Shown: positions 37,910-49,974, counted from the first letter of the stretch. The stretch is 64,000 nt of DNA from Cylicocyclus nassatus (GCA_958299035.1 CATQJL010000316.1:22669676-22733675), one strand, 5' to 3'. Program-made: numbers and translations. The notes: a model not told the origin generated them from the sequence alone.

Positions 37910-40300
37910 GCTTAGAACATTGATAGTTTACATTCAACACCCCGCAACCGTAATCTTCATTTGAATCATGTTGCGACTGTCGGATAGCAAGTTTACAATC
38001 TGAACGATAAGCCTGCTTCTAAACTGGTCACTGGTCTAAAACTTGATTCAATTTAATTCTTTTATCCACTGCTGTTTTAGTTAGACCGCAATAAAGCAAA
38101 AAAGGTTGCTCACACGTATTTTAATCGTTTGCTTGTTAGAAAAACTTCACCGGTCTTTCTGATCAAGATCAAACTCGAATCCGAACGAAGGGCACTTTTT
38201 TGAAATGTACAATACCGCTCGTAATATGTGAAAAAAATCATCGCACTCTGTTCGCGGAACTTTCGTTGCATCGCCGTATATTACTTCGGAGTGGACGAAT
38301 TCGCAAACCGAAAGCACCATCCAGCTCGACGAAATGCATCTTTTGATATATGAAGGGCTTTTGAGATTTGACTGATTATCGTGTCCAAATATCAAAAATG
38401 CATTTTGTCGAGCTGGATAGTGCCTTTGGGTTCCGGATTTGTCCACTCCGAAGCAAGATATGACGATGCAAGCAATGTTCGGCAAACTCCGATGGAATGC
38501 GGTGGTTTTTTCATCTAATTACGAACGGTGTTGTATTGCTGGTGCTAGCTACCGAAGCTACTCAACTTGAAAGATTTATAACGTATAAATATACTTTCAA
38601 AAAGTGAAGTTATCCGTTGCTCTAATGACCGCGTAAGGCACTTTTTTCATCTGGTACCCGTAGAAGCTGCAGAGTTTTGGGTGAAAATCTTGACTTTATC
38701 CTAGAAGTAATCGACCATTACTTGTTCCGGTATGGAGTTTCCTCCGCAATAAATTTTTCTTTGTTTTTAGCAAACATAAATTAGTGAACAAAAGGATCGT
38801 ATCGCCACTTGCATGTCACTGAGAAAACGGTCGAACGTACCTGATCAGATGACAATACACATGACCATAATATGGTTGATTGATAGCCACTTGTTATAAA
38901 TATACGGTAGAACATTGTGATACAACTTTATTAGCAGATTTTTGTATTCAAGCAGACAGTGCTTCTAATAACTTAGAGAAGGAGCAGCAGGATGCTCCAA
39001 AGAAGGGGCAGCAGGAAGTTTCATGCTCCTCGGGTTTCTCACCATCTTTTATCGTCTTGGTGAAATCATCGACCTGAAAAAAGGGGGAGGGTATTACAAT
39101 CATAAATCGAAAGAATTCTGTCAGCTTTGTAAAAAGCATGCGTAAAAACAAAGTGCGTCCAAAATTTCTAAAAAAACACTCACAAGGAAGTCGTAAACAT
39201 CCTTATCTACTTCTCCGAAACCCTAAATACAGATACTTTGTTCTTGAAAGAGCGACTCTTTGTAGGTGCGACCCGTCGCCATATATACTCACCGAAGCAT
39301 TTGGATCTCCTTTTGCAGTAAAGTTATTCTGAAATTAGAGAAAGCAGCGATAGTTGTTATTAGAATACTTTGTCGGTCTTATTTTACATCTAACAGTTAG
39401 CGTTGTTGTTTTGATAAACCATGTGTTGAAATTAAACCAGTGCTCATTCAAAGTTGAATATATATTATCATACACTAGTTAATACGCTTAATATTATACT
39501 TATTGCACAAGGTTACCACTAAGTGGAAAACTGGTTAACCGTGACCAAAATTGGTAAAGTTCCATTTTAAACTAGAAAGTATTGGAGGAGTTGTCATAGT
39601 ACATCTTCATATGTCCTTATTATCAGCCAAGTCCTCACCTGGATTGAGTCAGGCGACACTATAAAAAATTGTAAAAATTGTTTTGGAAGTATAGATCAAA
39701 CAAACATACAGTCGAGAACAGCAGCTGGACTGTTAAAGGCACCATTAGGAGCACCATTCACCAGTTGAAACAATATCTACAAGTGCTTGCTTGAGTTAAA
39801 GGAACGAAAAGGAGTTCAGCTTACCGTTGCCAGAACCAGAAGTTTTAGCATTTTTGTAGAGGATGTAAAAATACATTCTGTGCTGGCTCCCATCAGCTTT
39901 TAAACAAGAACCGGAGGTCATTTACCAACAGTTGGTTAAACTCTGACAACAATTTTATTTGAGCACATGGCATTTTCCCTGATTGAAGCCAGCCGAGCAA
40001 ACTGTATAAATATCTCGATTGACTCATCTGCTGCAAAAATGATGTTCTGACTTTCATTTGTTCTCTATTGAACCATAAAACATCTGCAAACATTGCAAAC
40101 AATTCTTTATTTGGACTAATACTGTTAGCCAACCCCTTCCGCCCTAGCTTTGCTTCATCAGTGATACTGTGCTTGTTTGTCCAGAAAGTATTACAAATAT
40201 TATATCGCCCACTAGCTACTATTATCGCTGTAATCTATAAAGATTTACATAAACTTGGACTTGAAACAACTAAAACAACTTTATCCATGAATAGCATGCA
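37910..40300. repeat. Tandem segmental duplication, unit C (truncated)
   Basis: Third copy, collinear with the first 2.4 kb of units A and B, ending around 40260-40300 where similarity stops. It retains the whole gene C and its proximal upstream block but lacks the distal repeats. Confidence 0.8.
38948..39851 (-). CDS. Small secreted cysteine-rich protein, gene C
   Basis: Paralogue of A and B; family not recognised. Exons in order: 39825-39851, 39710-39776, 39639-39658, 39293-39328, 39184-39222, 38948-39073, giving 104 residues. The signal peptide is MLKLLVLATILFQLVNG, then APNGAFNSPAAVLD. Exon 4 (NNFTAKGDPNAS) keeps the NAS sequon and adds NFT. Exon 5 (GFGEVDKDVYDFL) differs fully from A and B. 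Exon 6 has a basic/acidic lead (VDDFTKTIKDGEKPEEHE), two CC pairs (TSCCPFFGASCCSF) and ends LLEALSA. AATAAA is present in the 3' flank (about 38927-38932). Intact by all visible criteria. Confidence 0.78.
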
Positions 40301-41769
40301 AGCTGTCCGAGAAATGTTGTCCTTACTGAGCTAATATAACTCTCTTGTTTTGATCACCTATGGCAATATCTATGTACCATGATGTATAGCCGCATGGCAT
40401 TCTGTAAAATAATTACAATTTCAGAAAATAAGCTAAACCCTTGCAACTTTTGTGATAATGTTTAGGCCTGATACTAGCGAATAATCTCACACAGCTTTGA
40501 GCATTTTGAATTCTGTGGTCATATTTTTGAAGTTTCGGGAACTTCTTTGCTTTTGAACAATGGCTGCAGGTAGTGTGCAGTGCTTCCTTTTGAAACCATT
40601 TACTTTAATCAGCTTACTATGGAAACGTTGAACTTTCTTGGAATCTTATTTTGGTGAGATCTGACAATGGTGCAGAACCCCTTAAAAGTACATGCCATGA
40701 TCCTACAGTAAGAAACGCGTTTGCTGATTTGCTTTACACATAATTCTAAATGACAGCTCTACAGAATGGTACCAAAATATTGGCCACAGACATCGGCGCA
40801 AGGGATATATAAACTCACAAAAAACAGAGGGGGGGGGGGGAGGGAGGGGACATTTTTTGGGACGCGTTAATGACCAATGTGTTTGTAAACCGAACAAGCA
40901 TTATTGCTTTCTTCGGCTGAGGCGTATTTTTCGCTGGTTATTTTGTCCAACAAAGGTTTCGCTTCCTAACGAGAGCAATTTACGTTTTTAGGCAACTCGG
41001 GCTCAGGGGATTGGGGCAGGGGCAGATACCCCTTGGAACCTTAACGCCTGTCTCCATATGTATACAGCCCACAGAACAGCCATGTCGATCGAGTTTGCTT
41101 GAAAATCGGTATTCATTTTTGAGAAGTATGCGAATAGCCACTATCGAACAGTAGAGATAGTACATACAACTACTTCTGCACAAGCCGTAACTGGGGTGTG
41201 ATTTGCAGTCTCACTATGTTTGTTACTTAAAATACGTGCCACCTTCTGTAACCTTACTCAAAATCAAAAAATGAATGGTAATTCAGGATCTTCCATGCCT
41301 TCTCAATTAGGAAAATTTGAAAAATGCAATACAAGTTATTTAAAAGCTTGGTGTTATTTTTAGTCGTCACTGTTCATGTAAATGATGACATTCTTGCACG
41401 ACTAAGGCTGTGATAATTAAAACAGGCGTTATACTCCTCGAGGAGTTTAGCACCCATATGCATCGAATATGTGTAAAATTGGCGATTTTTATTGTCAATA
41501 TTGGCGATCGCCAGTCGCTGCGGGCAATCGCCTATCGTCGATATTGGCGACGGCGATTGCCCAATAACACTGGCGACTGCACTTTGGATAGAAATTGATC
41601 GTTAACAAGACACCCCGCTCCGATCGATACGTATCGAACGTGTAGTCTCCGAAACTGGCGATCGTCAATCGCTACGACTGGCGTTGGCCCTCAACATTTC
41701 ATTCATACCGCAGTAAATTATATTCTTTCTACATCCTAGGCAGGCTTCGGGCATCATTCGATAGAACCA
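40300..41769. other. Intergenic with short local palindromes
   Basis: No gene recognised. Contains a G-run near 40830-40840 and an odd cluster of GGCGAT/ATCGCC motifs (41495-41680) forming many small inverted repeats. From 41761 an ATAGAACCA motif flanks the next element. Confidence 0.45.
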
Positions 41770-42802
41770 TAGGTGCGATAATGCGATAATTTTCTCACCC
41801 TCTCTTCACCCCTGAGCCGGGATCAAGGTGACCCCCTTCGCAAAGCCGAGAAAAAAATCAACAGTGAGGTAAGGTTAAGCAAAGAGATATTTGTACTTTA
41901 CGTATAGGAATGGAGGAGTCTGCTGAAAAAAGTGCTTGATGACGGGTGTGAGTAGTGATTTTTGGACATTTTGGAGTTTTTAGCATAAAAAAATTCATGA
42001 CTTTTGTAGATGAACATATTTTACGGCGTGATATCACCGTTGGAACCGTATCGTCCTCCGCTTTCAGAAAGCATACAGCATATCTGAGATCCGTTCAAGA
42101 ATGTGCGGTGAAGGGTATGCCTAGTGAATTTTGGGAGTTTTCGAGTTTTTAACGTAGAAAAATAAATAAATTTTGTAGGGACATCTTGTAGGCCGCGATG
42201 GTCACCATTAAAACAATCTCGTCCTTCGCTTTCAGAAAATATAATCTCCACAAATCACTAGGACACCCTTCACCCAGGCACTTTTTTTACGGACTCCAGG
42301 CAAAGTATATATTTTCTGAAAGCGGAGGACGAGACGGTTTTAAAAACATTTCCCTTGCTGACGTTGCTGTTCATCTACAGAAATTACGAATTTCTTCTTT
42401 TAGAAAAATTCGTAAATGTTTGAAAATTGTCTAATTCTTTCCGAAACAAATGTTCTCGCATGCACATCTTCTATGGTAATTCCAAAAACAGGAAGGGTGA
42501 TGTAAAAAAGAAAAAGGAAATGTCACAAAAAAAGTGCTGGTCAGAAATATAATTGCGTGCTAATCCAGCAGCACATCGGTTCATATTTCAGAAAAAAAGA
42601 TAATCAGTGATGGTAAGGAATAAATTATGAACTTTGACTAGGAAAAATGATGAGAAAACACCATGGCTCCCCCCCCCCCCCCCCCCCCGTCGACATTTTA
42701 TAATTTCTCTAGGAAGTGAAACACCTTTCACCGTGGAGGGGCTGCGACCACTGTGACCCCCTTCACCCTGGAGGAGTCATTCTCACCTTATCGCACCTGT
42801 GG
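41770..42802. mobile_element. TIR element flanked by 9-bp direct repeats
   Basis: AGGTGCGATAA near the left end (41771) is inverted near the right end (TTATCGCACCT, ending 42798). The 9-mer ATAGAACCA flanks both sides (41761-41769 and 42803-42811), fitting a 9-bp target duplication as in Mutator-like elements. The interior has further inverted blocks (TCCTCCGCTTTCAGAAA near 42053 and its inverse near 42313) and a C20 run at 42669-42688. No transposase frame. Confidence 0.6.
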
Positions 42803-42964
42803 ATAGAACCACATAAGCTTTACAAAACTGTATTACAACACTTGCACCAATTTCAGTTTAGCCGAAGTTCTAAGCCAAAAGCTAAAAAGATCAAAAAGCG
42901 AGGAAAACTTGAATCAAATTCCAAGTCCGACCGTCAATCAACCCTGGCATGACTTGTATAATCC

Positions 42965-43231
42965 ATTGTAGATGTTTGTAGCTTAGGCCAAGATTGTAAT
43001 ACAGATTTTTTGGTGGACGTTTCGCTCTTTGCCTTCTCTAGGCCTTACTTGCAGTCAACAGTAGGCGACCACCCACAATGAAGCGCAGCGGATCATAACA
43101 GCGGCTCTTTACTGTATGTGTCACCTGCTCTTCTTGCAAGGATATGGGGCTCTAAAGAAAGCAGAGAGGCCGAAGATTCAACGATTTAGATCTGCATAGC
43201 AATCTTGGCTTTAGCTACAAACATCTACAAT
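42965..43231. mobile_element. Short TIR element, 267 bp
   Basis: About 30-bp inverted ends: ATTGTAGATGTTTGTAGCT at left and its inverse at right, with few mismatches. Non-coding. Confidence 0.75.
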
Positions 43232-43376
43232 AGTTGCAAAAGGTGAATGGTTTGAAAATTCTCTACGAACATCCTTCGCTCACGCATTTACACTCCACAC
43301 CAGAAATCATGTAAACAGTTGCTTTAAGCTTTCCTCAGCCAGAAATCAAAAGAAAACTTTGCTTTTTTCACCAATA

Positions 43377-44028
43377 TACAAAAAGTGTCCCAAGTGCCTA
43401 CATTGTTAGTATGGGGCATTCGAAAAATTGTGACGATGGCGCGACCGCGCACTTCCATCAACCGCAATCCCTTGGGTTTGCTTTATCGTATGATAGTATC
43501 TCGACACTGGGAGTGACTAAGCCAAGCGTTGTGGTGATGCCTTGTATGAGTGTTTATGCTCAAGTGGGCGCAAAGACTCCAATCGAATCCGTCATCACGA
43601 TTTTATATATATGACCCATGACTCTCTCGTCAAAAGGTTACGCAAAGTAAGTAGTAGCAGCCGTTTTTCCATTACGCAAAGTAAGGGGTAGCAGCCGTTT
43701 TTTCAAAGTTCCTAGAAGATTTGGTTACACGGCTAACAAGCTTCAATCGCGTACAAAGATAAGCATCAAAATTAGCGTTCATGAAAACCATGTCACAAGT
43801 TTCCAGATTTTTTCGAAATTATTGAAAACGGCAGTATTTTTCACAACGAAACCACATGCCAGAAGTTCCTACCGTAATCCTACAGTGATGAAGGAGCGAT
43901 CGGTCTTTCGCTCCATATTGTAAAAAATTGAAACCAGTTCTGCAAAATGGCCCAAAGCTTCACGAAAGCTTTATGACAAGAAAGTCATTAACAATTAAAA
44001 AGTAAGTACATTTTTGGGACACTCTGTA
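43377..44028. mobile_element. Second copy of the CAGGGTGTCCC-type TIR element
   Basis: TA-bounded; ends CAAAAAGTGTCCC and GGGACACTCTG. Shares inner blocks with the nphp-1 intron copy (for example CCGTAATCCTACAGT). A 34-bp tandem direct repeat (43638-43705, TTACGCAAAGTAAG...) lies inside. Confidence 0.65.
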
Positions 44029-44295
44029 CAAGGTCAAACATCATAAATTAAAAGTTTGCCATCCTCACTGTAGGCCTTGTCTAGTTTCTTGCGATATCCT
44101 CCAATCACACCAGTTTCACTTGATCCTAAATTCCATGTGCGGTTACATAAAATTCAATGGCATACCCATCTGTGCTTTGCATGCGGATAGTTTTCTTCGT
44201 CATTCATCTTTAGCTTTCAAATAAGGTTGGCATATCCTTCAATCATGATTCAGTTTGTCCTACTTTGCTAATGCATGCATACGCTGCAGATCTTT

Positions 44296-44999
44296 TGTGG
44301 CTACTCGGTGGGCTCATGGCACCTAGATGTTACCCGAGGCCTGATGCTCGCCCGATAATAAACGACGTACCCAGCCTACTGCGCACTAACGCGCGACCGA
44401 ACAGAACATAATGTTAATTAAGTGGTTTATCCTTAAGGCACTAAACTACAGTTGAAATAAAAAAAAGAATACTACACTAAAACAAAAACAAATACTACTA
44501 CTACTAAAACACGGGACGAGGGCTCGTCCCATGCTACCGATGCGCGTCTACAAGCATTCTCAAAAATACATGAGGCTCTCGAGGTTTCGCGCAACAAATC
44601 CACCGCGCAACGCCAAGGTGTAGACGACGGCACGTCCCCTCCAGCTCCTGTAGATGATTTCCAGTTAGTACTAGGCGCGTCGACTTGCGCTGACAAAAAG
44701 GAATCCAAAAGACATCCGGCTCAACTGCTCTTTCGAAAAAGGACAGGAGCAAAGCGGCTGAAACGTAATTCGAACAAGATATCGAAAATCAATCGATAGG
44801 ATGAAGGCGAACAAGGCACCCAAGTGAGGCGCCGCCGCTTTATATAGCCGCCTGGCTGGCAACGAGCCAATTAAGGAGAGGCCCGGAGACGATCGCTACA
44901 ACACGCGTCTCGGCTACCGTAATCGTCGCCGGATAGCGCGGTAACCGATGCCCCCGGCCTCCGTACTTCGAGGAGCGCCTTGCATCGCGAGACGCGACA
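44296..44999. mobile_element. Solo LTR with 5-bp target duplication
   Basis: 704 bp starting TGTGG and ending CGACA (TG...CA with TGT/ACA inverted ends), flanked on both sides by TCTTT (44291-44295 and 45000-45004). Copy E at about 57915 has no insertion. GC-rich relative to its surroundings, with TATATA near 44842 and AATAAA near 44355 and 44456. No gag-pol nearby, so a recombined solo LTR; superfamily and orientation are not determined. Confidence 0.8.
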
Positions 45000-45004
45000 T
45001 CTTT

Positions 45005-46334
45005 GATATCAGATCATCTCATGTACTCCATCTATTTATTACTGATGGAAGATGCTCTATTTTTTGATTCTGTCCGTCTATGCTTGCTTTTCCTCAAGAA
45101 CCGACCATTCTTTGCTAAGTCTGAATCTAAGAGGAGAGGAAGAGTTTGGCAGCCGAGTTGTTGCTATATATAGACAGCATATGGTATGAAACAGTTTACG
45201 TGAAAATTGTAGAAAAATTGTATGAACTACACATTTTGCATTCTCAGGGAAGCGTAAACAAATTACTTTGAACAAAAGGAAAAAATCAAACAAACCTTTC
45301 ATTCTCATGTGTTTTATGAATTTTTTCAAACTTTGTTCTTATTTCCACTACGCTTAGCGCTATGGTGCCATATTTTTACGTGTACGTTGCAAATAAATCA
45401 TTTTCCTATTTATTGTAATAGAAATTTCCTAACAGAAAGTTTCCACACCCTCAATGATATAATTTCCAACCTTTTCAAGTTGATGTCCTCCAACACTCAC
45501 CTTACATAACAAATTCGGTGTTAAACATTATCTGTGAGTTGTAAACAAGCTGTTTATTACTTTGTGCGAAGAAACTCGGTTTTTGAAAAGCGCACTTTAG
45601 CGCACGATTGTCTTCAAATATTTTAGTCGCGTAAAAGCCTATTCGCATGGGGCTAAAGATGACTGAGAGGTAGGGTGTGCATGTGAACGTATGGGCAAAT
45701 AAAAATTGCACGTCTAACGACCTAATGCAAAAGATGTGTAGGTACTTGTAATGGCTTCGACGAGAACATGTGGCACACAGTTTTTTGCCCGATTTTGATG
45801 CAATTTCTCCGTGAATGGAAACATGGCTAAGGCGCTTTCAGAGTTATTGCCCAAAACCCCTGTTGTAAGCTGATGAATTTAGAAGATTGTGGAGTTCATC
45901 AGCACTCATCAGACTGAAAGATAATTTGCTCCTCGTTTTCCACGTATTATCTGTGACTGTGTACACCGCCAAACATTTCAATTTTATTTAAGAGAAGTGT
46001 ATCATAGTGGCTAACAGAATTAGTGTGCAAGAACATACTTGTGGAGGTAATATGAAGCTTCGTCTTGTATATCTAGATCCTGTAAAAAAAGTCTCCGTTA
46101 GTGTCCTCTCCCATGAAGAAACAATATATTGAGGACTGCAAAGATGGTGAATAAGTGGAGGTGAAATGGAGCACGACTCCTAGCCCATTCGCAGGAAAGC
46201 TTATACGTACTTCATTTGTTTAGCTTAAGCAATGCACTGCATAGCAAATTTTTTACCCCCGACAGCATGTACGTTTGTGCAGTTATATGAGCAAGATTTT
46301 CGAATTAAAAAAAAAGACAAATTAATCACCATAC
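45005..46334. other. Duplicated non-coding sequence of copy D
   Basis: Collinear with about 57930-59300 of copy E. Contains a degraded counterpart of the E2 final exon around 46257-46303: the acceptor AG is lost and one nucleotide is missing. Confidence 0.5.
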
Positions 46335-49023
46335 CTTTTTCTTCGATTTCTTCGGCGAAAAACTTTTGAGAAACCGCTTCTTCAAGCTATTCTTTTTCTT
46401 CAGCACCTTAAATACGGCTTTGATTTTGCTTGATTTTTATTGCTTGTACTACTTACAAATGTGATAGACTATTTATTCATTTATACTTTAACACCAATGC
46501 TTCAGCTTTGCTTCGCCTCGCACTAATTATACTATCCACATTCCTTCTTCATGCTCGCAAAATGATGGTTTTGAAAATCACTGCGTGAACCCATCACGAA
46601 AAAACAAATACCCTAATTTCACAGACACAAGGCGCTCCTATTTCGATTTTTTTCCTTCGAGCCGCTCAGTTACCTCGCTGTGCTTCGGAAAGCGAAGCTT
46701 ATGCCCACGATACTCTCAGGCATTACGCACTACTGTAGGTTCCCGTGCTCGCAAAATTCCTTGGTGTGTTCAGGCTGGTCAATTCCAGAAAAAATAGGTC
46801 CTGTCCTCCTGAAACTAGAGCACTCATTTCAGAAGCCTTCTCAGGTAAGATTGATAAATTTAGGGGAGAGCAACTTTCTTTCGATGAATTAAGGGCGATT
46901 TTGCATCACTCACTGGAATTATTATAGCTTAATATTAGGTCGGTGCAAAAGTTTTGTCAGTTTTTTCAATCCATCGGCAATCACGCTAGAATGAAGATAA
47001 ACAAGGACTTCAAAATGTATCCGATGCAGAATTTCTTCCTCTTTCCCGCTGCTAAATTCCCATGTGTTTCGTTGCGAGAGTGACGAGATATTTGCTACAA
47101 ATTACAACCACTCGTTTTTACCATGTCCAACTTTCGCTAATTTTTAAAATTTTTGTATGGGAAGGGCTAACCTTTTGCCAACTTATGCAATTTTTTGTAG
47201 CCCTACAGCTTGTCTTTCAGAATTTCTACGATTTATTTTTTGAAGTGACCAAGTTATACATTCAGCCTATTTTGATCTCGTAGAACATAAAATGTTAAAC
47301 ACTTTAGTCACCATTCAATGCAGATTTTTCTCCTCTTTCTAATACTTGTCTTTTTTTGCCGAGACAGGCGAAATTTGTGGGGAAAATTGCAGTATTTCTC
47401 AGTTTCAGGAGTCGCACAGGCGTAACCTATGTTTCAAAATCTTCATAAGTTGAAGCGAAAATCGCTCAATTACTTTGTAATGGTAGTGGTAGTAATAACC
47501 ATGTGCTGAAACCTCAGTTTTCTGTAGGTTTTGCAGTGTTTGGTGCTCTAGCAGGTTGTGCAAATTTTCCAAAACACAAGACTTTTAGGAAAGCACTTAG
47601 CAAAAATCTAGAAAAGCAGCTGATAAAAAGAAAAAATTGCATATATTGGCAAAAGGTTAACCCTATCTGCTGGCTATCAGGGCTTCTTCGAAAGTCTCAT
47701 ACAAAAATTTTGAAAATTAGCGAAATTTGGACATGGTAAAAACGAGTGGTTGTAATTTGCAGCAAATATCTCGTCACTCTCGCAACGAAACACAATGGGA
47801 ATTCGGCAGCTGGAAAGAGGAAGAAGTTCTACATCGGATACATTTTGAAGTCTTTGTTTATCTTCATTCTAGCGTGATTGCCGATGGACTGAAAAAACTG
47901 ACAAAACTTTTGCACCGACCTAATAGTTGCTATACAAGTGGAAGAGGAAAATACAAGTGTAAGTTACATCTCTGGGCAAAAATCTTCTTACATTTGCGGT
48001 AAAAATTTTATCAAATCGACCATCTACGGAGTCATTCTTTTCTAGCGCAGATTTTGCATGAAAAGGACTTTTTGCTTACTTTAAGGCGAAAGTGCATGGC
48101 GTTCTTTGGCATAAATTACCTACATGCTTATAGGGTGATAAGACCAAAACTCCAGCTCAAGATCTTTGCTGTAAGTAGCTCAATGAATTTTCTGGCAAGC
48201 AGGTTCTTAGAAAGGCACACAAACGATGAACAACCTTAGCGCAATATGATAATGGGACGACTATAACTCAATATATTGTGCTTGAAATGCCAGGATTAAA
48301 ATTTGCGCGTAAAAAAATAACCACGCCAGAAATGCCGGCATCTTGAGCGCGAGTGGACCGCAAGTAGCGCTAACAAGCTATATTAAGCGGAACATGTACT
48401 AAATTTCAAACTGGATGCAACCTTGACAATAGGCAGGATTTCAAAAATTTGAAACTACAAATGGACACAATATCTTCATAGTTTGTGGGAAAAATGGCGA
48501 ACAAACTTCAGCGACTGCCAAAACTCACGCTTAACAATATAAGCAGTATTACACTTTTATTCATCTAATATATTTTTGCGCATATATACTTAAATTTTCG
48601 TATGCAGAACAGATATGAGCTGACATGAAAACTTGCACCAGGCCATTGCTTTAGTACTTCTTTCTGCTGTTTTGATATATCTCTCGAATAAGTTGACATC
48701 TATTATTAAACACAGACCCTTAGCCTTTTTCGGAGCTCACCTTACCATTACCATTTGCTATATTGATTTCATTTTCGAAGTACTCATTTACATATCGCAT
48801 CCAATCATATTCCTAAATACAATATAAGCTAGTTAGGTTTGTGATTGCTATCAGTACCTCTACTTACTGTCAATTCCTCCAAGGCTTTCCCGTCCAAATC
48901 CTCGGTCTGAAAAAATTAGCTTAGGAAGTCACTCACACCTGCAATAATGAGATCCTTTGTTGGCAGCTGTGTTGACTTGGAGGTATATGTAGACAGCCGA
49001 AAACAAAAGACGACCAAAAGCAT
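46335..49023 (-). pseudogene. Small secreted-type gene D2, probably broken
   Basis: Minus-strand exon candidates: 48937-49023 (MLLVVFCFRLSTYTS, a weak signal-like start), 48868-48906 (TEDLDGKALEELT), 48741-48812 (EYDWMRYVNEYFENE...), 48639-48663 (KEVLKQWP), 46335-46406. All have consistent phases. The last exon reads AEEKE then a TAG stop then LEEAVSQ; the E copy has a sense codon there. The final Cys exon also lost its acceptor and is frameshifted. The 2.2-kb last intron holds a mariner-like MITE (46936-47922). Without the TAG it would be an acidic small protein like E2. Function unknown. Confidence 0.4.
46936..47922. mobile_element. Mariner-like MITE (TTAGGTCGGTGCAAAAG ends)
   Basis: 987 bp bounded by TA. 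The outer 250-odd bp on each side are near-perfect inverted copies (for example GACGAGATATTTGCT and its inverse). Absent from copy E at the matching place. No transposase frame. Confidence 0.85.
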
Positions 49024-49028
49024 ACTAT

Positions 49029-49974
49029 TAGGTCGTGTAATAAGTTCTGTCTCATTTTTTGTTTTATTTTTTTCTAGACGACATTGACTATATTTCAGAT
49101 AAAGCGTTTATGCATTTGAAAGCTCTAATTCTGCTCTGCAGGCTCATATGCATCATTCCTTAACATAACAGAAAATTAAAAAAGGTTTTTATCTTTGAAA
49201 CAAAAATCCAAAAAGCCAAAAAAAAATCAATTTTCGACATCTTTTTTCCTTCAAATTTTTCTCGATTTTTATTGGTGAAACTTACTAAACAAGCTTGACA
49301 ACAACCAAAACAATCTATTAGACTTTTACATTTATTCTATCACTGTTTGCGCATATTCCCTTCCTCCCACCGGCTACTTTATGACATTTTTTAAAAGTCG
49401 GCAAGCCAAGACTTTGTTACGGCGACGTTCGCCGCCTCGCGTACCCAAGCTGTGTGGCTCCCAAAATTCGAATTTTAAGTATTTAATCTACGAATTCGAT
49501 AACTTTGAAGCCACAAACCATCCCTTCTGTCATTTCTGAATGTTTCGCCTACTGTCTTCCCTCAGAATGCCTTCAGATGTTGCCCAACACCAACGTTGAA
49601 AAAGCGTTAGAAAAAAGACTTTTCTAAAGTTTACAGAAATGAGTTTTGAAATTTCTAAAGTTTACAGAAATGAGTTTTGAAACGTTTCAGCACTCCTGAA
49701 GCGCAGTAGAAGCTAGAGCATTCTTTGCTTGCGTGTAGCAAATTGTTCGAGCTTATTCATAGGCATTCTGACGTAGATGTCGAAAATGGACTTTTCCTTG
49801 TTTGATTTTCCAAATTTTACGCTGTAAAACTTTTTCAAATCGTTTGATGTAGAAAACCAAAATGAAAGTTTCAGTAGAGAAAGCTTAAAGCTTTCAAATG
49901 CATATAAACAATTTACAGAACATCACGAGAAAAAATCGAAAGAAAAAATGGGACAGAACTTATTACACAACCTA
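49029..49974. mobile_element. Mariner-like MITE (TTAGGTCGTGTAATAAG ends)
   Basis: About 946 bp, bounded by TA on each side; ends are inverted (GTAATAAGTTCTGTC...). Copy E at about 60112 has the empty site with a single TA before ATAAGTAGGACC. It lies immediately upstream of D2 exon 1. It contains a perfect 31-bp tandem duplication at 49621-49682. Confidence 0.9.

Larger units (their letters stand above)
31690..37910. repeat. Tandem segmental duplication, unit B (about 6.2 kb)
   Basis: Second copy of the unit, in the same orientation as A. Its start (AACATTGATAGTTTACATTC) is identical to the start of unit C at about 37916. Contains gene B, a MITE, family P fragments and a SINE fragment in the same order as A. 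Confidence 0.85.

Noticed and set aside
44472..44862. Minus-strand frames in the GC-rich block
   Set aside because: They lie wholly inside the solo LTR and show no protein motif.
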